Shown here: piece after piece, positions 1 to 6,479 of the stretch
How the letters are laid out: the number at the start of each line of letters is the position of its first letter
Position numbering within the stretch: position 1 is the stretch's first letter
Notes under the pieces: generated by a model
Seen by the model: only the letters and a program-made list of their open reading frames with translations
Databases searched by the model: none
What the model was told of the DNA's origin: nothing
Program-made: the position numbers and the translations under genes
DNA from: JBKECP01 sp047974765
Lineage (GTDB): Bacteria > Pseudomonadota > Gammaproteobacteria > Pseudomonadales > Halieaceae
Length of the DNA stretch: 21,192 nt
NCBI GenBank assembly: GCA_047974765.1
Contig: JBKECP010000035.1
Span: 1 to 21,192, forward strand
Direction: 5' to 3'

Positions 1-250
1 AAATGGCTGTCAAAATGGCTTTAAGGAGCAGTTTTGCCAGCTCATTTTTTGGGGTAAGAAACTCGATGCCATCCGCAATGCCCGAGCTGGCTTTCACAAT
101 TTCGTTTTCAATTTGTTTAAATATGCCTGCACCCTGCGTTTTTGGAGCTGGCTGCTCAGTGTCTGTCAGCGTGGTGCCTGTGATGCCTTTTATAAGGCTC
201 TCGACGCCATCCGCAATGGCCGCGTTAGCTTTTACAATTTGCTCAAACAT
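1..250 (-). CDS. Hypothetical protein with internal duplication, C-terminus outside window
   Basis: I do not recognise this protein. An open minus-strand frame starts at ATG 250-248 and runs off the left edge with no stop (83 codons visible). A clear Shine-Dalgarno GGAAGG (258-263) sits 7 bases before the ATG, which decides the start. The protein is mostly helical-looking, with no signal peptide or membrane segment in the visible part. It contains an internal repeat: FEQI..VKA..AIADGVESL near the N-terminus and FKQIENEIVKA..GIADGIEFL about 46 codons later. The DNA under the repeat is also alike (63-102 and 201-240), so it looks like a fairly recent in-frame duplication. It is divergent from the small gene at 299, with only 48 bases between the two starts. 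Confidence 0.6.
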   Translation of the reverse strand, partial: MFEQIVKANAAIADGVESLIKGITGTTLTDTEQPAPKTQGAGIFKQIENEIVKASSGIADGIEFLTPKNELAKLLLKAILTAI

Positions 251-298
251 GCTTGCACCTTCCTTGTTGAGTCATAAACCGTTTTTTTTGAGGGTAAC

Positions 299-454
299 AT
301 GAAAAAAATCAGAGTGACAATTGTTAAATTCGGGAGAAATAGAACCGTATTCTTCCCCAAAAACCACGTTAAGGACAGTTGGAGAGACGGCATGCAAAAG
401 CAACGTACTGCCAACTGGTGTAAAGCTGCTATTTTGGGGTATCCGGGTTATTAG
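299..454 (+). CDS. Small basic protein, 51 aa, unknown
   Basis: A short frame from ATG 299 to TAG 452-454 encodes 51 residues, beginning MKKIRVTIVKFGRNR and ending ILGYPGY. It is rich in Lys and Arg, so strongly basic, with one Cys and two Trp and no membrane segment. The SD GAGGG (290-294) lies 4 bases before the ATG, slightly close but convincing. It is followed 44 bases later by a small acidic protein gene on the same strand, so the two are probably co-transcribed. No family is recognised. A basic/acidic pair could mean that the proteins bind each other, but that is only a guess. Confidence 0.45.
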   Translation: MKKIRVTIVKFGRNRTVFFPKNHVKDSWRDGMQKQRTANWCKAAILGYPGY

Positions 455-498
455 GTTGACGCCAACAGCATAATCCGATTTTTTTGGAGATGTAGGAA

Positions 499-735
499 AT
501 GACGTTAAAGGCATTTGACGCGGTATCAAACGATGATTATGAACTCATTGAAAATTTTATTGGCTCCAATAGCTCTGAAGTTGTAAAGCGACACTATCAA
601 GCGGCAAGTGATGAAGAACAAGCCGATTGGAGCATGGCTATACAAGTACACATCGCTTGCGGAGAGCGTAAAGATCTTGAAGAAGAATTTCCGGAATGGG
701 CCGGAGCCAATCCAGCTAATCATGACTGGAGTTAA
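499..735 (+). CDS. Small acidic protein, 78 aa, unknown
   Basis: This frame has a good SD (GGAG at 485-488, plus AGGAA right before the ATG). The 78-residue product is acidic, with Asp and Glu well above Lys and Arg, and has no signal peptide or membrane segment. It reads as a soluble cytoplasmic helical protein (for example DDYELIENFIGSNSSEVVKR near the start) ending in an Asn/Pro/Trp-rich tail. The gene follows the 51-aa gene on the same strand and is followed by a likely hairpin terminator at 742-776. Function is not recognised. Confidence 0.6.
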   Translation: MTLKAFDAVSNDDYELIENFIGSNSSEVVKRHYQAASDEEQADWSMAIQVHIACGERKDLEEEFPEWAGANPANHDWS

Positions 736-741
736 CAGTGT

Positions 742-776
742 GGGTATCAACCGTGAAATCCGGATACCCCTATTTT
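742..776 (+). terminator. Probable hairpin terminator after the 78-aa gene
   Basis: GGGTATC (742-748) pairs perfectly with GATACCC (763-769), and the stem is followed by a short T-rich run (TATTTT). It lies 7 bases after the upstream stop codon and ahead of the lipoprotein gene at 808. The stem is only 7 bp with a 14-base loop, so termination may be partial and allow readthrough into the lipoprotein gene, for which I see no other clear promoter. Confidence 0.45.
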
Positions 777-807
777 GTAGTATAGGTGGGCCAAGGAGAT
801 AGACTGA

Positions 808-2265
808 ATGGAGCATACAACAATGCAATTACAGAAAACTACGGGTACTTATTTCACCGGGCTGCTGGCCGGGCTGGCAATGCTGGCCGTGACCGGTTGT
901 TCAGAAGATGCCAGAGACTGGTCGGGGGACTATGAAGCCTTGTTCGGTGAGGGCTGCGGCTTGATGCTGGAGTCCAGCGGTCTTGATTTTTCAATCGTGC
1001 CCACGGCAGGCGAGGGCGATTCACGCAGCTACACCCTACGCTTGAACCCCTCACTGGCGGCCAACCTGGGTTTTCCCATGAACAGCACGCCAGCAGTTGA
1101 AGATGACAATGGTCGGCTGATATTTAATTACGACATCACCGAACAAGGCGGCTGGGGAACCGAATCCCGGCGCAGCATGAGCATCCGCCTGGCTCCTCAT
1201 CCCGATAAAGAAGACATGGCCCTGATCTACCAGTGGCGCGTTAGCAGTAGCACCAATGTTGGCTTTGGCGCCGACATTGATGGCCTGGATGCATTTGCCC
1301 AAAATGGTTTGCCGATAAACGGCAGGTACAACGACGCGCCCGCCCTGTGCATTGGCAAGGTCGATCGCCTGGACCCCAAAGAACGCCAAAAGATCATGGC
1401 CAAACTGCAAAAGGCTGAAGATGAAATCAGAATAAAACGCGAGGCAGAGGAAGCAAAAGCCCGGGCAGAAGCTGAAGCAGCCCGGCAGGCCGAGATAGAT
1501 GTGGTGCGGGCAATGGATTTTGATGAGTACTACAGCCTGCTGGGTCCGTGCAGAGACTACGCCTATGCACAGCGGGATTCGGTAACCTGCCAGGCAGCTC
1601 GCGGCATGCGCGATGATCGTCTGTCTGAGCAAAAGCAAACCTACATCACCCAGTACGGGGAATACGAAGACGATGCTCTGGAAAAATTTCTGAAGGACTG
1701 CCGGAAACGCGGCCGGGATGAGCTGACACAGCTGGCCTGCCAGGCGGCGCTGGAGGTTTCCAAAGAACGGACGGCCGCAGCTCGTGAGGCGGAAAAACAG
1801 CGCTTGCTGGCACTGTCCTTTGATGACTACGCGGCGGAGTACGACGCCTGCAATGGCGCTCGAACCCTGACCTGCGAAGTCGCCAAGAAAATGAAAAACG
1901 AGCGTGCCGAAGCAGAGGCAAAGCATTTACTGGCAACGGTTTCTGGCGCTGAGTTGTATGAGCGCAGAGAGACAATCTGTAAAGGCTCAAGCGCACCTCG
2001 CACACTGTGCCATGCTCTGCAAATTGCCAAAAAAGAAGCCTGGAAGATCGAGCTTGACCGTCTGGCCAACTCACCGGAAGACCTGGAACAAGCCCATAAC
2101 GATTGCACAGATCGGATGATCGCTCTGGCAAAGACCAAAAATTACGCAACAGAAGCCAGTTCGCTGATGGATTCTTTTCAGTGCAAAACCTCAAAAGAGG
2201 CATTGGCGAAGCTGGGTATCAGGGTGAATTACCGTAAGCACATCACCCTTACCGAATCAGAATAG
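808..2265 (+). CDS. Lipoprotein with cysteine-pair repeats (paralogue 1), 485 aa
   Basis: Predicted lipoprotein: a hydrophobic signal segment ends in the lipobox VTGC, making Cys31 the lipidated residue; Ser and Glu follow, so outer-membrane targeting is plausible. Residues about 35-185 form an N-terminal domain with Cys50 and Cys181. Residues 187-232 are a Lys/Glu/Ala/Arg-rich charged helix, probably a coiled coil. Residues about 235-470 hold degenerate repeats of 42-50 residues, each with a cysteine pair: 248/261, 298/311, 348/356, 391/401 and 433/459. Each repeat has the outline (F/Y)-D-x-Y, Cys, 7-25 residues, Cys, then a basic-acidic helix. The start at 808 is chosen because AAGGAG (793-798) is 9 bases upstream; the ATG at 823 has no SD. 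The gene at 2538 is a clear paralogue. Function is unknown; the repeats suggest disulfide-stabilised helical hairpins in the periplasm. Confidence 0.85.
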   Translation: MEHTTMQLQKTTGTYFTGLLAGLAMLAVTGCSEDARDWSGDYEALFGEGCGLMLESSGLDFSIVPTAGEGDSRSYTLRLNPSLAANLGFPMNSTPAVEDDNGRLIFNYDITEQGGWGTESRRSMSIRLAPHPDKEDMALIYQWRVSSSTNVGFGADIDGLDAFAQNGLPINGRYNDAPALCIGKVDRLDPKERQKIMAKLQKAEDEIRIKREAEEAKARAEAEAARQAEIDVVRAMDFDEYYSLLGPCRDYAYAQRDSVTCQAARGMRDDRLSEQKQTYITQYGEYEDDALEKFLKDCRKRGRDELTQLACQAALEVSKERTAAAREAEKQRLLALSFDDYAAEYDACNGARTLTCEVAKKMKNERAEAEAKHLLATVSGAELYERRETICKGSSAPRTLCHALQIAKKEAWKIELDRLANSPEDLEQAHNDCTDRMIALAKTKNYATEASSLMDSFQCKTSKEALAKLGIRVNYRKHITLTESE

Positions 2266-2404
2266 GTGAGTGACATTCAAGCCGCTGGAGCTAACATGAA
2301 ACTGTACATTGCGGAGAAACTATCTGTATAGCTAAAGAGGTTGCCGCCGAATTGCTCCCAAAGAATTAGTCTCAAATTAGTGCAGACTTAAATTGCATGC
2401 ATAT

Positions 2405-2418
2405 TTGATTTTGATCAA
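2405..2418. promoter_or_regulatory. Perfect FNR/ANR-type binding site
   Basis: The 14-mer reads TTGAT-TTTG-ATCAA, an exact match to the FNR/ANR consensus TTGAT-N4-ATCAA. It lies in the 272-base gap before the second lipoprotein gene, about 120 bases before its start. If used as a class II activator site (centred near -41.5), transcription would begin around 2453. The -10 region there (about 2441-2446, ATGAAT) is only a weak match. This suggests induction of the downstream gene under low oxygen. That is inference from the motif. Confidence 0.5.
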
Positions 2419-2537
2419 TTTTATTTGGATTATCCATTCAATGAATATTTACTGCTGCCTTAACCGCAAGTGTGATTACAGCGTAATACTCTATGTATGA
2501 ATGCAGGTGTCTGTGGTTTTCTATGGAGAAATAGAAT

Positions 2538-3704
2538 GTGATAAGGCAGGAATATATGCAGGTAATTATTGGGGCCATGTCGTTTATTGTGGTCTTGTGT
2601 TTGGGCGCGTGCTCAAAAGCCCCGGATATCAGTGGGCGTTACGAAGTGCTGTCGGGCCGGGATTGCGGGCTGGCTGTTGGCGAAGGCAACCAGATAGAGT
2701 TTGATATCGTGCCCGCCGCAACGGGTCAAAAACAGGCCTACCAGATGCAGCTGGATGCCGCTACGGTGGCGCTGCTTGAGATGCACAACAACAGTGCGGT
2801 GGCACTGCTCGATGAAAATGGCGCAATCAGCTTTGTTTATGAAAAACAGACCGGGCTTGCGCAGGGTGTGATATTAAAGGCTGCGGTGACGATGTCGTTT
2901 GAGCCCCATCCCATTGACGAAAATATGATGTTGCTGACACGCTGGCATGTGGGTTCACCAGCGAAGATAGGGAAAACTGTTGAAGTGGACCTGTTGCAGG
3001 AGCTGGCAATGGCTGATGGCGGTATCCAGCCTTATCGCAGCGGTCGGCAGCCAGCCCTCTGTGTTGGCAGGATGAATCGTATCAGTGCGCAAACAAGGGC
3101 AGAGCTTGTCGCTAAAGCGGAGGCGGAGGCGGAGGCAGAACTGGCGGCTTTGCAGAAGCAGTTCCGTGCAATCTCTTATAGTAATTATATTGCAATGGTC
3201 GACCTGTGCCGATCAGCCTCTACGGGCCATTACCGATGTCAGGTTGCTGCCAGCCTCTGGCAAGAGCGCAGGGAGCAGGAATACAAGGATCAGCTTATCC
3301 AGCTGGGTAAAGCGAAAGTAGCGGATTTCGACAATAAATATGAGCAGTGTAGCAAGAACCCCCGGTTACAAGAGGAGCCGGGCTGTCGTGCAGCCCTTGA
3401 AATACAGCAGAGCCGGTTGGCCGCTGCTGAGCGCGAGCGTCTGTTGGCACTACCCTATAACAAATATCTGGCGGCTTACCGGGATTGCCAAAAGTTGTCG
3501 GCCCACACCTGCGAGCAGGCGCAGGCCATCCGCGATGAGCGCGATAACGAAGAAATAGCCCGGCTCATGAGTCTTGACGGCCCCGTGCTTCAGCAACAAA
3601 AAGAAACTGCGTGCGATGAAGATGCAGCCGATTATGTACAGGCTATCTGCGATATCACCAGCCGCGCTGCCAGCCAGTTTACTGAAATTGGGGTGGAACC
3701 CTGA
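2538..3704 (+). CDS. Lipoprotein with cysteine-pair repeats (paralogue 2), 388 aa
   Basis: Paralogue of the gene at 808. The signal segment ends in a classic lipobox LGAC (lipid Cys25). The N-terminal domain matches paralogue 1 at SGRYEVLSGRDCGL, the FEPHP-x7-LLTRWHVGS region and PALCVGRMNRI (Cys43 and Cys175). After a short charged Ala/Glu helix come four repeats with cysteine pairs 224/234, 271/283, 317/325 and 359/371; the fifth divergent repeat of paralogue 1 is missing. The start is uncertain. GTG 2538 has GGAG 9 bases upstream and gives an N-region with an Arg, as signal peptides prefer. ATG 2556 has AGGCAGG 5 bases upstream but gives an uncharged N-region. The upstream FNR-type box suggests separate, oxygen-linked control. 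Function is unknown. Confidence 0.85.
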   Translation: MIRQEYMQVIIGAMSFIVVLCLGACSKAPDISGRYEVLSGRDCGLAVGEGNQIEFDIVPAATGQKQAYQMQLDAATVALLEMHNNSAVALLDENGAISFVYEKQTGLAQGVILKAAVTMSFEPHPIDENMMLLTRWHVGSPAKIGKTVEVDLLQELAMADGGIQPYRSGRQPALCVGRMNRISAQTRAELVAKAEAEAEAELAALQKQFRAISYSNYIAMVDLCRSASTGHYRCQVAASLWQERREQEYKDQLIQLGKAKVADFDNKYEQCSKNPRLQEEPGCRAALEIQQSRLAAAERERLLALPYNKYLAAYRDCQKLSAHTCEQAQAIRDERDNEEIARLMSLDGPVLQQQKETACDEDAADYVQAICDITSRAASQFTEIGVEP

Positions 3705-3913
3705 GCGGAGACAGAGCCAGCCTGATGGCAACATTTAACCGCTGCACAGAGCAATCAGACGCTAAACACAAGCACGCAAGGCCAACAGGGTCGGCTCTCA
3801 GCTCTGCTGGCAAGTTTTCCCTGTCGTATACCACAAGCAGCCTGTATCGATGACAGCTTTGGCGCAAGCTTGAGTTTGAGGGGTAGGGAGGGAGCCTGTC
3901 ACAGTATTGAAAC

Positions 3914-3946
3914 AAAAAAAGCCTCACAATAATTGAAAGGCCTTTT
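3914..3946 (-). terminator. Terminator downstream of tRNA-Phe
   Basis: On the minus strand a stem AAAAGGCCT / AGGCTTTT (one bulged C) is followed by a run of seven T (complement of 3914-3920). It starts 14 bases past the CCA end of the tRNA. The stem is also A-rich/T-rich on the other side, so it may work weakly for transcripts coming from the lipoprotein gene on the plus strand. Confidence 0.65.
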
Positions 3947-3959
3947 CATCTATATGGTA

Positions 3960-4035
3960 TGGTGCCCGGAGACAGAATCGAACTGCCGACACGGGGATTT
4001 TCAATCCCCTGCTCTACCAACTGAGCTATCCGGGC
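3960..4035 (-). tRNA. tRNA-Phe (GAA)
   Basis: The reverse complement is a full 76-nt tRNA with an encoded CCA. The acceptor stem is GCCCGGA/TCCGGGC and the D-arm contains AGCTCAGTTGGTAGAGC. The anticodon stem is GGGGA/TCCCC with loop TTGAAAA, giving anticodon GAA for phenylalanine. The T-arm contains GTTCGATTC. It has its own promoter (4046-4074) and terminator, and lies right after the stop codon of the hydroxyproline epimerase gene. Confidence 0.97.
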
Positions 4036-4045
4036 GAGGGCGCGT

Positions 4046-4074
4046 ATTAAAACCGCTGAGTCTGCGCTAGTCAA
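4046..4074 (-). promoter_or_regulatory. Sigma-70 promoter of tRNA-Phe
   Basis: On the minus strand TTGACT (4069-4074) and TTTAAT (4046-4051) are separated by exactly 17 bases; each differs from consensus by one base. Transcription would start around 4039, leaving about 4 bases of leader before the mature tRNA 5' end. The discriminator is GC-rich (ACGCGCCC), as expected of stable-RNA promoters under stringent control. The -35 box begins 9 bases after the epimerase stop codon. Confidence 0.8.
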
Positions 4075-4082
4075 GCCTGTAC

Positions 4083-5063
4083 TTAATCCGCTGTCGGTGA
4101 TGTGCCGGGCAGGCCGTGACGAAAGGGGTCGCTGGCGGTCATCACCAATTGCAGATCGCCATTGACCCAGGCGCTGCCGGTGATGGTGGGGCGGATGACT
4201 GTGCTGTTGGTGTTGCCGGGCGTCGTTTCGAAGCGGCCCTCGAAAAGGCTGCCGATAATACTTTGCTGGCGCCAGATCTGGCCCGGCTGGAGTTTGCCGT
4301 CGGCGGCCAGACAGGCCAGTTTGGCGCTGGTGCCGGTACCGCAGGGGGAGCGGTCCCAGGCTTGGCCGGGACAAAGGACGAAGTTACGGCTGTCGGCCTC
4401 GGCTGTGCTGGTGGGCGGGCCGAACAGTTCGATGTGATCAATGGTTGCGCCATCGGCGCCGCTGATACCGGCAGCAGCCAGAGCCAGTTGTATCTGGTGA
4501 GCGAAGGTGGTGAGTGCTGTACAGTTATCCGGTTCGATACGTTGGCCGTGGTCGGCACAGAGGAAGAACCAGTTGCCGCCCCAGGCGATATCGCCGCTGA
4601 CGGTGGCGCCACCCGCTATCGAGACGGTCACGGATTTGCGGTAACGATAGCTTTCAACATTGTTCACGCTGACGCGGTGGGTGTCGTGCAGGGTTGCCTG
4701 CACCAGACCGACCGGTGTTTCGATGCAGTGCGTGCCGGCTTTGATTTGGCCCAGCCAGGCCAGTGAGGCCATCAGGCCAATGGTGCCGTGGCCGCACATG
4801 CCGAGGTAGCCAACGTTGTTGAAGAAGATCACGCCAACGCTGTTGGCCGGATCAGTTGGTGCGCACAGCAGGGCGCCAACCATGACATCGGAGCCTCGTG
4901 GCTCGTTGACCAGCGAGCGCCGCAGCCAGTCGTGGTCACGGCGCAGTATGGCCAGGCGCCCGGCCATACTGCCACTGCCGAGGTCGGGGCCGCCGGACAC
5001 GACCAGGCGGGTGGGTTCACCGCCAGTGTGGGAGTCGATCACACGTATGGTTGCTGTATTCAA
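4083..5063 (-). CDS. lhpA: 4-hydroxyproline 2-epimerase (proline racemase family)
   Basis: A 326-residue member of the proline racemase family. Both catalytic cysteines are present: Cys90 in MCGHGTIG and Cys241 in DRSPCGTGTSAK. The second Cys separates it from trans-3-hydroxyproline dehydratases, which have Thr there. The N-terminal IDSHTGGEPTRLV motif is typical. The enzyme would interconvert trans-4-hydroxy-L-proline and cis-4-hydroxy-D-proline in the cytoplasm; the neighbouring DapA-family deaminase and D-amino-acid dehydrogenase genes support hydroxyproline rather than proline as substrate. The start codon is TTG (5063-5061), with GGAAAG 6 bases before it; no ATG or GTG fits the family N-terminus, so translation may be modest. 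It is the second gene after the deaminase, with a 116-base spacer containing two hairpins. Confidence 0.9.
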   Translation of the reverse strand: MNTATIRVIDSHTGGEPTRLVVSGGPDLGSGSMAGRLAILRRDHDWLRRSLVNEPRGSDVMVGALLCAPTDPANSVGVIFFNNVGYLGMCGHGTIGLMASLAWLGQIKAGTHCIETPVGLVQATLHDTHRVSVNNVESYRYRKSVTVSIAGGATVSGDIAWGGNWFFLCADHGQRIEPDNCTALTTFAHQIQLALAAAGISGADGATIDHIELFGPPTSTAEADSRNFVLCPGQAWDRSPCGTGTSAKLACLAADGKLQPGQIWRQQSIIGSLFEGRFETTPGNTNSTVIRPTITGSAWVNGDLQLVMTASDPFRHGLPGTSPTAD

Positions 5064-5097
5064 GTTGAGCTTTCCACTATTTGCCGCTTACTGTTCT

Positions 5098-5129
5098 TCT
5101 TGTGCCCATGCTTCTGTGAAGGCACAAGA
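5098..5129. repeat. Stem-loop in the deaminase-epimerase spacer
   Basis: TCTTGTGCC (5098-5106) and GGCACAAGA (5121-5129) form a perfect 9-bp stem with a 14-base loop. No T-run follows on either strand, so it is not a simple Rho-independent terminator. It may act as an mRNA stability or processing element together with the palindrome at 5142-5165. Confidence 0.5.
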
Positions 5130-5141
5130 GAGCTGGTATGT

Positions 5142-5165
5142 GTTCTCACGCGGGAGCGTGGGAAC
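5142..5165. repeat. REP-like palindrome (GTTCCCACGC type)
   Basis: GTTCTCACGC (5142-5151) and GCGTGGGAAC (5156-5165) form a 10-bp stem with one G-T type mismatch and a GGGA loop. Sequences of the form CGTTCCCACGC-loop-GCGTGGGAACG are dispersed palindromes that I recall from many gammaproteobacterial genomes. It sits 14 bases past the deaminase stop codon, inside the transcript to the epimerase gene. I see only one copy in this window. Confidence 0.6.
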
Positions 5166-5179
5166 GAGAGACGGTGTAT

Positions 5180-6055
5180 TCACTGTTGGGTTTGTTGCAG
5201 GGCTGTCAGAAATTTGGCTTCGTCGTCTTTGCTGATCGGCAGCAGCGGTGCCCGGATGGCACCAGCGGCAATGCCGAGGGATTCGACACCAAGTTTGGCT
5301 TTCTGATTGTAATCACTACTTTCAGCATTCTGGATTACCGGTAGCAGGCGCGCCATGATACTGCGCACACGCTCGTGATCGCCGATAACAGCTGCCTGAT
5401 ACATGGCGACATGGTCAGCGGCCAGGTAGTTGGCGCAGCCACCGATCCAGGAACGGGCACCCCAGGCGAGGTAGTCGGCGCCCTGGTCATCGGAGCCACA
5501 GACGACCTGGAAGCTGTCAAAAGTCGTGTTGAGCAGGGTCAGGGCGCGACTGAAGTCACCGCTGCTTTCCTTGATGCCGACAATCCAGGGGTTTTTGGCC
5601 AGCTCGATTACGCTGTCGATGCTGATTTCAACGCCGGAGCGGGCCGGGAAGTTATACATCACAATAGGCATGTTGACGGTGTCGGCCAGAGTCTGGAAGT
5701 GGCTCACGATTTCATGCTGGTCCGGCAGGCAGTAGATGGGTGGTGCCGCCATCAGACCCTGGTAGCCGAGGGATCTGGCTTGCTTGGCTCTGGCAATGGC
5801 GCCGCTGGTACTCATGTCGTTGACACCGGCCAGCAGGGCGGCGCGATCGCCAACGGTGGTGGCGATATAGCGCAGCACTTCGGCGCGTTCGGATTCATCC
5901 AGGGCGTAGTATTCGCCGGTGGTGCCGCAGGTGACGATGCCGCTTACGCCGGCCGCGAGAAGGTGTTCGAGCAGTTCGCCGAGAGCCTCATAGTTGACTT
6001 CTCCCGTCTGCTGGAAAGGGGTGATGACCGGTACCAGAATGCCGTCGATATTCAT
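5180..6055 (-). CDS. lhpC: Pyrroline-4-hydroxy-2-carboxylate deaminase (DapA family)
   Basis: A 291-residue TIM-barrel lyase/deaminase of the dihydrodipicolinate synthase family. Visible motifs are GTTGE at 44-48, the conserved Tyr134 in MYNFPARSG and the Schiff-base Lys162 in GIKESSGD. Gene context (hydroxyproline epimerase, D-amino-acid dehydrogenase) points to the deaminase that turns 1-pyrroline-4-hydroxy-2-carboxylate into alpha-ketoglutarate semialdehyde and ammonia, not to lysine synthesis. The start chosen is ATG 6055: the family N-terminus (IDGILVPVITPF) begins there and GGAA lies about 11 bases upstream. A longer frame up to 6127 would begin about where transcription is expected to start, so it is rejected. 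It is the first gene of the minus-strand unit, behind a promoter with a probable operator. Confidence 0.87.
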   Translation of the reverse strand: MNIDGILVPVITPFQQTGEVNYEALGELLEHLLAAGVSGIVTCGTTGEYYALDESERAEVLRYIATTVGDRAALLAGVNDMSTSGAIARAKQARSLGYQGLMAAPPIYCLPDQHEIVSHFQTLADTVNMPIVMYNFPARSGVEISIDSVIELAKNPWIVGIKESSGDFSRALTLLNTTFDSFQVVCGSDDQGADYLAWGARSWIGGCANYLAADHVAMYQAAVIGDHERVRSIMARLLPVIQNAESSDYNQKAKLGVESLGIAAGAIRAPLLPISKDDEAKFLTALQQTQQ

Positions 6056-6130
6056 GTTGAAATTTCCATCATCAAAAAAATAAGTGGCCCGCCGTTTTGC
6101 TCGCTGGCGCCTTTGTGGCAGCATCACAAG

Positions 6131-6158
6131 ATGCTAGTGACTTTGTATGCAATGTCAA
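6131..6158 (-). promoter_or_regulatory. Promoter with embedded operator before the deaminase-epimerase genes
   Basis: On the minus strand a perfect -35 TTGACA (complement of 6153-6158) is 16 bases from TAGCAT (complement of 6131-6136). Directly abutting the -35, between the boxes, is the near-palindrome TTGCATACAA (6143-6152; TTGTATGCAA on the plus strand). It resembles operators of GntR/FCD regulators (TNGTNNACNA type), and a repressor there would block RNA polymerase. The likely binder is the GntR protein encoded at 8948. A related perfect palindrome lies before the oxidoreductase gene (7442-7451). Confidence 0.6.
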
Positions 6159-6296
6159 ATTATGATGTTGCATTGAATATGTGGCGGCCAGCTATTGCCC
6201 GGTTCGATCATATTGTGTCGACTGGTTGAGTGTGATCAGCACCTGTTGTGGCTTTCATAAAGTGATCTCCAAAAATATTCAGAAAATAAGCCCATT

Positions 6297-6479
6297 TCAA
6301 TTCGCTCCCGAAAATAATTCGAATATCAGTCGCACTATCTGTACTGCCAAAGCAAGCGCAAGCATTATAGTGATCCAGTGGTTGCTTCGCTGCTGCAAGC
6401 GCTTGTCTGGTGCTGTCATAATACCTGGTGTCTGATTTGTCGCCGTCTCATTTGCATGGTCATCTGCACGGGCCTTCAT
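6297..6479 (-). CDS. Small protein with C-terminal membrane segment, 60 aa
   Basis: No family is recognised. The N-terminal about 35 residues are polar (Asp, Asn, Thr, Gln, Arg) and the C-terminal 25 form one hydrophobic helix (ITIMLALALAVQIVRLIFEL), so it is probably a tail-anchored or small inner-membrane protein. The start at ATG 6479 overlaps the stop of the upstream membrane-protein gene as ATGA (6479-6476), typical of translational coupling. A longer frame from TTG 6554 exists but would overlap the upstream gene by about 79 bases. The two genes probably act together. Confidence 0.55.
   Translation of the reverse strand: MKARADDHANETATNQTPGIMTAPDKRLQQRSNHWITIMLALALAVQIVRLIFELFSGAN

Noticed and set aside
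3..302. Plus-strand frame of 99 codons at the left edge.
   Set aside because: The minus strand carries the better gene: strong SD, natural composition and an in-frame duplication.
2268..2331. Small frame of 21 codons after the first lipoprotein gene, with an internal ATG preceded by GGAG.
   Set aside because: Too short and without any recognisable feature; it may be chance.
3960..4035. tRNA-Phe as an attachment site for an integrated element.
   Set aside because: No integrase and no second copy of the tRNA 3' end were found in the window.
4116..5306. Long plus-strand frames opposite the epimerase (up to 216 residues, Gly/Ala-rich).
   Set aside because: These are antisense shadows of a GC-rich gene with clear family identity on the minus strand.
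6056..6127. N-terminal extension of the deaminase (24 residues starting MMLPQRRQRAKRR).
   Set aside because: It would begin about at the predicted transcription start, and the family N-terminus fits ATG 6055.
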